The notes below the pieces were generated by a model. It saw nothing but the letters and a program-made list of their open reading frames with translations, searched no databases and was not told the DNA's origin. The position numbers and the translations under genes are program-made. A DNA stretch of 13,650 nucleotides from JANNXY01 sp031409775 (GTDB lineage Bacteria > Patescibacteriota > Minisyncoccia > Phycocordibacterales > CAIZIN01), in contig JANNXY010000012.1 in NCBI GenBank assembly GCA_031409775.1, positions 1 through 13,650 of the forward strand, given 5' to 3'. Below are positions 11,197 to 13,650 of the stretch, one piece after another (position 1 is the stretch's first letter; every line of letters starts with the position of its first letter).

Positions 11197-13476
11197 TTAT
11201 TTGTCAAGCGGGTTGCGACCAGCCTCAATTTCGGATACGAGTTTGTCGACTTGGGCGGTGTATTTGGCATCAATTTTCTTTAAACCTTCGAGGATCTCTA
11301 CAGGCTTGATTCTGTTGCCTGTTTGCAAATACGCTGCAGCGAGAGATACATTGTACTCTACGTTGTTTGGATCGGATTCTAGAGCTTTCTCGAGAGTCTT
11401 TACGATTAAGTCATATCTACCAAGTGATAGATAAGTATTGATATATCTGACATTAAGCAGGGCTACATCAGATACTTGGGAAAGTAATTCCGAAGAGCTT
11501 GCTGCCTGTCCTGCTTGGGCAAGCGCTAATGCATAGGTAAGTTTAGGATCATTAAAGGATGCATCCAGTTCATACGCCTCCTTGTATACCGCCAACGCTT
11601 CTGCGGATTTACCTTGTGCTAGGTATATCTGAGCCAATGTCATAAGTAGGCTCTGTTTGGTTGGTGAAGATTCACGTGCTTTGAGTAGGTTCTCTTCTGC
11701 TTTGGCCATGTTACCGATACGCCCATTGTATGTACCGTACAATATGTAACCACGGGTATCAGGGCGCTCTGCAAGCTGTATCTCCAACCTCTCGGCGGCT
11801 AGCGCTAGATAAGCTGATTTGATTTCATTGGGAAAGTCAGAGGTAGCTACCCTCGCTGCAGTGTCTAGTAGCTGTTCAGATGCTTCAACATTGGAGAATG
11901 AATTATAAGTATAAACTCTCTTGAAATCTTCGAGGCTTTCGGTAAGTAGCGGAGCTGCATTAGGGTTTGCGTTCTTGGCCTGCAGAGCTGCATTGGCCTT
12001 GGAAATTGCAGAGATGATAGCGCTAGAGGCAGACATGTTCTTTACATTAACCACAAACGGTACTGCGAGTGTGATTATCGCAAGCGCTATGGGGAGTGCT
12101 GCGATCACAGAATTGCTAGGGACGTGCGCAGTGGTTGTAGGTATCGGGTGAGACTTGATCTGAATATAACCAAAGACAAAGACGATAAAGACATAACTCA
12201 CCAGGTTGTCGAATACGAAGAAATTGTGAACAAAGTATGCAACGAAAAGTCCAGTGAGTAGTCCCTGCTCTACCGAAGTAAACCTACCATGCTTGTTCTT
12301 CCAAATGATCCAAATCGAAGCGACGAACAGCATGAGATACGAAAGTAGTCCGAGTATCCCCCCAGCGATAAGCCAGTCGAAGAATACATTGTGAGTACGG
12401 TCGAACCACTGCTCCTGCTCAAACAGCTCTGGGTTATAGTATTTGCTAAAGACATAGGTAAAATTGTCCTGACCCCAACCGAGAAGTGGTCGCTCTCTCA
12501 CCCCATCTAGTGCAACTCCCCATATGTTGAACCTGGCATCTCCCATATCGCTTATCTTCTCGATATCAAATGTAACGAGAGCTGTAGCGAGGTTACTGAA
12601 CCTACCCACTAACGGATGAGTCTTGGCAAACTCTGTGTCATTTACAGATACGAGAAACAGAGTGGCAACGAGCTCGATAGCGAGGATTGCAAACGCTGTT
12701 ATCCTGAGTGCCTTGTGGGCACGCTCACGTATAGCGTAGATGATAGCCATCACAGTGATGCCGCCTACAAGGCCAAGCAATGCCCCTCGAGTTCCTGTGA
12801 AGAATAGTGTGGTTACATTGATTATCGCAAGCAAGCTATACAGTGTCACATGCTCGAACCTGATCCCCCGAGCCAGTTTGGAATTCTGAACGACCTCCTT
12901 CTTGGGGTAAATTTCTCTGACTACAAAGAATAGTGCAAAGAAAATATGTAGTAGAGAGTAAACACCTAGATATGTAGAATTACCGAAGCTACCATCGATA
13001 CGATCAATCCCCTGGCTTAGCTCCACAACCCCCTGCAAGAAAACAATGGTACTCACCACAAGTGATGTTTGTATCAGTCTTGTCCAAACCTTTTCTGTAA
13101 ACGAATACGCAATAACCACAAACAACGCGAGCAAATGAACAATGGTGATAAGTCCCTCCATCCTCTCGTTGTTGGACCACAGGCTCTTTGGAACATTTTC
13201 CCCTAGTACATCGGCAAGTCCTACAATGAAAGCGAACGCAACAAATGCGACAGACAACAGGGATACACGGGGTCGGAATTTCTCATAATACATCGCCAGT
13301 ATCACCCAAGAACCAAGCACTAATTCAGTAATAATTCTAAATGTGAAGTTCTTGCCAGTAATGAACGGGAATAGCATACTCCCCGATACTATGAATGGTA
13401 GGACAACGGGTAATAAAAATACTAACGTAATAATAACGCCCATAATAAAGGGTCGCAGAAATTTATCTATATTCAT
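11197..13476 (-). CDS. O-antigen ligase/Wzy-type membrane protein with C-terminal TPR repeats
   Basis: This 759-residue polytopic protein belongs to the WaaL/Wzy/PilO-like superfamily, which transfers or polymerises lipid-linked glycans at the outer face of the membrane. Residues 1 to about 440 hold roughly 10-12 transmembrane helices. The Wzy_C-type region includes FFTGTRGALLGLVGG (225-239), RFNIWGVALDGVRERPLLGWG (315-335), and RTHNVFFDWLIAGGILGLLSYL (360-381). A further helix (about 457-477) leads to an Ala-rich soluble part with at least three TPR-like units (about 575-735, for example LAQIYLAQGKSAEALAVYKEAYELD). This ligase-plus-TPR design is common in CPR genomes, but the acceptor is unknown (S-layer protein, pilin or lipid). 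An extended -10, TGC-TATATT (13484-13492), lies 7 nt before the ATG, suggesting a leaderless single-gene transcript. Confidence 0.9.
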   Translation of the reverse strand: MNIDKFLRPFIMGVIITLVFLLPVVLPFIVSGSMLFPFITGKNFTFRIITELVLGSWVILAMYYEKFRPRVSLLSVAFVAFAFIVGLADVLGENVPKSLWSNNERMEGLITIVHLLALFVVIAYSFTEKVWTRLIQTSLVVSTIVFLQGVVELSQGIDRIDGSFGNSTYLGVYSLLHIFFALFFVVREIYPKKEVVQNSKLARGIRFEHVTLYSLLAIINVTTLFFTGTRGALLGLVGGITVMAIIYAIRERAHKALRITAFAILAIELVATLFLVSVNDTEFAKTHPLVGRFSNLATALVTFDIEKISDMGDARFNIWGVALDGVRERPLLGWGQDNFTYVFSKYYNPELFEQEQWFDRTHNVFFDWLIAGGILGLLSYLMLFVASIWIIWKNKHGRFTSVEQGLLTGLFVAYFVHNFFVFDNLVSYVFIVFVFGYIQIKSHPIPTTTAHVPSNSVIAALPIALAIITLAVPFVVNVKNMSASSAIISAISKANAALQAKNANPNAAPLLTESLEDFKRVYTYNSFSNVEASEQLLDTAARVATSDFPNEIKSAYLALAAERLEIQLAERPDTRGYILYGTYNGRIGNMAKAEENLLKARESSPTKQSLLMTLAQIYLAQGKSAEALAVYKEAYELDASFNDPKLTYALALAQAGQAASSSELLSQVSDVALLNVRYINTYLSLGRYDLIVKTLEKALESDPNNVEYNVSLAAAYLQTGNRIKPVEILEGLKKIDAKYTAQVDKLVSEIEAGRNPLDK

Positions 13477-13483
13477 GTGTTAC

Positions 13484-13492
13484 AATATAGCA
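13484..13492 (-). promoter_or_regulatory. Extended -10 promoter of the O-antigen ligase gene
   Basis: The minus strand reads TGCTATATTGTAACAC before the ATG. TG-C-TATATT is an extended -10 ending 7 nt before the start codon, so the mRNA is predicted to start at or within one base of the ATG. There is no clear -35 and no Shine-Dalgarno sequence. Confidence 0.55.
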
Positions 13493-13543
13493 TAAAATAT
13501 GGGATTTATGCGGCTTTGTTGCACCAACCCTTTATCCCCAACA

Positions 13544-13577
13544 AAAACAGCAGGTTCCGTAAGGAACCTGCTGTTTT
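13544..13577. terminator. Strong bidirectional intrinsic terminator
   Basis: A 15-bp perfect stem (13544-13558 with 13563-13577) is closed by a GTAA tetraloop. Its GC-rich core AGCAGGTTCC is flanked by A4 and T4 runs, so it can terminate in both directions. It separates the divergent promoters of the O-antigen ligase gene (minus) and the gene entering at the right edge (plus). Confidence 0.88.
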
Positions 13578-13580
13578 CTG

Positions 13581-13586
13581 TACAAT
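13581..13586 (+). promoter_or_regulatory. -10 box of the right-edge gene
   Basis: TACAAT ends 8 nt before the ATG at 13595, giving a predicted leader of about 2 nt. The -35 position falls inside the terminator hairpin and has no good match. Confidence 0.45.
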
Positions 13587-13594
13587 GGTGATAT

Positions 13595-13650
13595 ATGAAC
13601 AAAACCAAAGACAATACTAAAGTTACCAAAAACAAGGAAAAATACAAGGT
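13595..13650 (+). CDS. 5' end of a Lys-rich plus-strand gene (truncated by window edge)
   Basis: The first 18 codons read MNKTKDNTKVTKNKEKYK and continue past the window. It is very Lys/Asn/Thr-rich, hydrophilic and without a signal peptide so far. Such a basic tail is compatible with a ribosomal, nucleic-acid-binding or membrane protein with a cytoplasmic tail, but no family can be named. It points away from the rest of the window and starts just after a strong terminator and a -10 box, which supports a real start. An overlapping ATG at 13585 stops within 12 codons. Confidence 0.5.
   Translation, partial: MNKTKDNTKVTKNKEKYK

Noticed and set aside
1..13650. CRISPR array, prophage or large integrative element
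   Set aside because: No regularly spaced repeats, cas, capsid, portal, integrase or conjugation genes were seen. The IS is the only recognisable mobile element.
1..13650. UGA recoded as glycine (code 25)
   Set aside because: All long genes are full length with UGA absent in frame, and GGN codons are used for glycine. The standard bacterial code explains everything seen.

Overview
The window looks like a piece of a small, AT-leaning bacterial chromosome, most likely a Candidate Phyla Radiation (Patescibacteria, Parcubacteria-like) genome. This rests on the combination of a SecA with a charged insert in its first nucleotide-binding domain and a strongly shortened helical-wing region, an O-antigen-ligase/TPR membrane protein, a bacterial MYG1-family protein, two small nucleotidyltransferase/HEPN modules, a Lys/Ala-only mini-protein and tight gene packing. 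The placement is inferred from protein features only; no rRNA or other phylogenetic marker RNA was found. The genetic code behaves as table 11, with no in-frame UGA in the long genes.

Layout. Positions 1-1416 are a complete IS1202/ISNCY-like insertion sequence whose left tip coincides with the first base of the window. At 1432-1850 lies a plus-strand transcription unit with a near-perfect sigma70-type promoter, a possible 83-residue two-helix membrane protein, a lone tRNA T-arm-like element and an intrinsic terminator. From 4035 down to 1850 (minus strand) a promoter drives HEPN - minimal nucleotidyltransferase - gatB, so an essential aminoacyl-tRNA amidotransferase subunit sits behind a toxin-antitoxin-like pair. 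From 8396 down to 4052 (minus) is a secA - MYG1-family - obg operon with overlapping or nearly touching genes. Next come a bidirectional terminator, a 21-codon Lys/Ala-rich ORF and an AT-rich gap of about 260 bp with one consensus DnaA box. From 11100 down to 8779 (minus) are mntA - hepT (a type VII toxin-antitoxin pair), then a 12-bp inverted repeat and a GH125 exo-alpha-mannosidase. From 13492 down to 11197 (minus) is a 759-residue O-antigen ligase/polymerase-type protein with C-terminal TPRs. The right edge holds a strong terminator hairpin and the first 18 codons of a plus-strand gene.

How it fits together. secA, obg and gatB are housekeeping genes for secretion, ribosome assembly and translation. 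The Wzy-like protein and the GH125 enzyme point to surface-glycan building and mannose-glycan trimming. The NTase/HEPN modules are accessory regulatory or defence genes. The most striking overall feature is gene expression style: no gene has a convincing Shine-Dalgarno sequence at normal distance, and four minus-strand transcription units plus the right-edge gene carry a -10 box 6-8 nt before the start codon, as expected for leaderless mRNAs. All 13 completed reading frames end in UAA or UAG, none in UGA.
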